Assembly (NCBI GenBank): GCA_964508055.1
Contig: CAZDRI010000017.1
Span: 1-35,196 of the forward strand
Direction of reading: 5' to 3'
DNA from: CAZDRI01 sp964508055
Lineage (GTDB): Bacteria > Pseudomonadota > Gammaproteobacteria > PS1 > Pseudothioglobaceae
Length of the DNA stretch: 35,196 nt
Of the stretch, positions 34,084 to 35,196 are shown piece after piece. Made by a program: the position numbers and the translations under genes. Within the stretch, counting starts at the first letter, position 1; each line of letters opens with the position of its first letter. The notes below the pieces were generated by a model. That model made no database searches. It was not told the DNA's origin and saw only the letters and a program-made list of their open reading frames with translations.

Positions 34084-35004
34084 TTAATCAAAAAAACCCA
34101 GTCGGGAGAATTTAAAGCTATCATCATAATGAAACCATATCATAAAGGCTTTGCCAATAATATATTCTTTTGGCACGAAACCCCAAAATCTGCTATCGCT
34201 GCTATTAGCTCTATTATCGCCCATTACTAAATATTTACCATCAGGCACTATTGCTCTTATACCTCTACTAGAATATTCTGGATGTATTAAAATATCAAAC
34301 CCTGTTTCATTAAGATATTCCCTTTCTTTCCTATATCCTGTCATTGATACTCCAGATTCTATTCCAACATAATTTTCAATATATTTACTGTCAATTTTTT
34401 TAGAATTAACATACAAAATATCATTTACATATTCAATTTTATCGCCTGGTATTCCTATTATACGTTTTATATAATCAATGCCTTTTTTATCTGAATTTCT
34501 CTCATAATTAGGGTAGCGAAATACTAAAGCATCTCCCCTTTTAGGTTCAGATATATCTATTATTTTATAATTAGTAACTGGTAGGCGGATACCATAAATA
34601 AACTTATTTACAAAAATAAAATCACCAGTTAATAATGTGGGCATCATAGAATTTGATGGTATTTGAAAAGGTTCAATAATAAAAGAACGAATACAAAAGA
34701 CTAATAAAATTACTGGATAAAAAGATATTGACCATCTTACAAGTCTAGGTTTATCTTTTTCTGTATCTTTTTTACTAATTTTTAAAAATAATAAAAAATA
34801 AATAATTCTAAAAAATATATTTGGTTTTTTACTATCCAATTCTTTCAAAACACTCTTTTTTATATCTCGTTTTGGAGCAAAATAAAATTTATCTATAACA
34901 ACAATAATAAAACCCAAAAGCAGGGCAAAAAATAATATTGTAGAAATATCCCAAGCAAAAAATGTTGATGGTGTCATTTGTCTAAATTGAAAATTAAAAA
35001 CCAT
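34084..35004 (-). CDS. lepB: Signal peptidase I
   Basis: A 306-residue membrane protease that removes signal peptides from exported proteins. Two N-terminal transmembrane segments (about 17-38, and a second near 90-110) precede the periplasmic catalytic part. The nucleophile Ser lies in QIPSNSMMPTLLTGD, and the general-base Lys in DYIKRIIGIPGDKI. The later box GDNRANSSDSRFWGFVP is the family's SGDNR-type motif. The first ATG is used. A second in-frame ATG nine codons on (before TPSTFFAWD) could equally serve. No lepA or rnc neighbour is visible before the window ends. Confidence 0.95.
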   Translation of the reverse strand: MVFNFQFRQMTPSTFFAWDISTILFFALLLGFIIVVIDKFYFAPKRDIKKSVLKELDSKKPNIFFRIIYFLLFLKISKKDTEKDKPRLVRWSISFYPVILLVFCIRSFIIEPFQIPSNSMMPTLLTGDFIFVNKFIYGIRLPVTNYKIIDISEPKRGDALVFRYPNYERNSDKKGIDYIKRIIGIPGDKIEYVNDILYVNSKKIDSKYIENYVGIESGVSMTGYRKEREYLNETGFDILIHPEYSSRGIRAIVPDGKYLVMGDNRANSSDSRFWGFVPKEYIIGKAFMIWFHYDDSFKFSRLGFFD

Positions 35005-35182
35005 TAATTATAAATTGAGACCTTGGCGTTATTAACTATTTTTTCATTTAATTTACTATTTAGTCCAACCTGAATAATTCACAACTTATTGATTTAAATA
35101 AATAAAATATCAATTATTAATAATATAAATTGCAACTTTAGTGTAAAATATAACATAATTTCTTGCAAATATTTATCTAAAA

Positions 35183-35196
35183 ATGAAACCTAAAAA
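35183..35196 (+). CDS. Possible start of a gene cut by the window end
   Basis: An ATG at 35183 opens MKPK on the plus strand and runs out of the window. The AT-rich 35005-35182 before it, upstream also of lepB, holds no other gene. Four codons cannot establish a gene. The suggestion rests on the divergent intergenic position alone. Confidence 0.2.

Overview
This is an AT-rich bacterial chromosome segment from a gammaproteobacterium. It is most likely a sulfur-oxidising member of the SUP05 / Thioglobaceae / bivalve-symbiont group, although no sulfur gene lies in the window. That placement rests on strong AT richness, a compact gamma-type gene order (hisS-yfgM-bamB-der; ilvE-zinc finger-hldE-hldD), a phosphofructokinase of the PKTIDND type, and a full periplasmic nitrate reductase cluster. 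The genus is inference.

Left edge (1-1751): a decayed mobile island lies on the 3' side of a tRNA-Arg(CCT) gene. It holds a frameshifted tyrosine-integrase remnant, an apparently intact DinJ/YafQ-type toxin-antitoxin pair with a palindrome just upstream, and an unrecognised coding fragment. Next come a phosphofructokinase (+), a solitary BatD-like protein with an odd leader, tRNA-Val(TAC) and the HU protein.

Nitrate block (5639-13586, minus strand): napD-A-B-C-F-G-H runs directly into ccmC-D-E-G. Electrons would pass from quinol through NapC (and NapGH) to NapB and NapA in the periplasm. The Ccm proteins serve maturation of the c-type haems in NapB and NapC. ccmD (59 codons) is short and easily missed. 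ccmA, ccmB, ccmF and ccmH are absent from the cluster. Upstream of napD is a relic of an IS5-like transposase with its catalytic middle deleted.

Housekeeping block (14174-25665, minus strand): tsaB-mrcB-der-bamB-yfgM-hisS form a tightly packed run (tRNA modification, peptidoglycan, ribosome assembly, outer-membrane assembly, translation). They are followed by grxD, then hldD-hldE-zinc finger-ilvE (LPS heptose and branched-chain amino acids).

Right part (25759-35004): an SLC13-type transporter (+), lysC (-), thiC (-) divergent from hemB (+), a stand-alone N-acetylglutamate-synthase-like acetyltransferase (-), ilvD (+) and lepB (-). Several convergent ends carry hairpins.

I see no CRISPR array, prophage, secretion locus or convincingly new multi-gene system. 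The items most worth a second look are the decayed island, the incomplete ccm set, the transposase relic, the BatD leader, the unusual PFK active-site motif and the single-domain ArgA-like protein.
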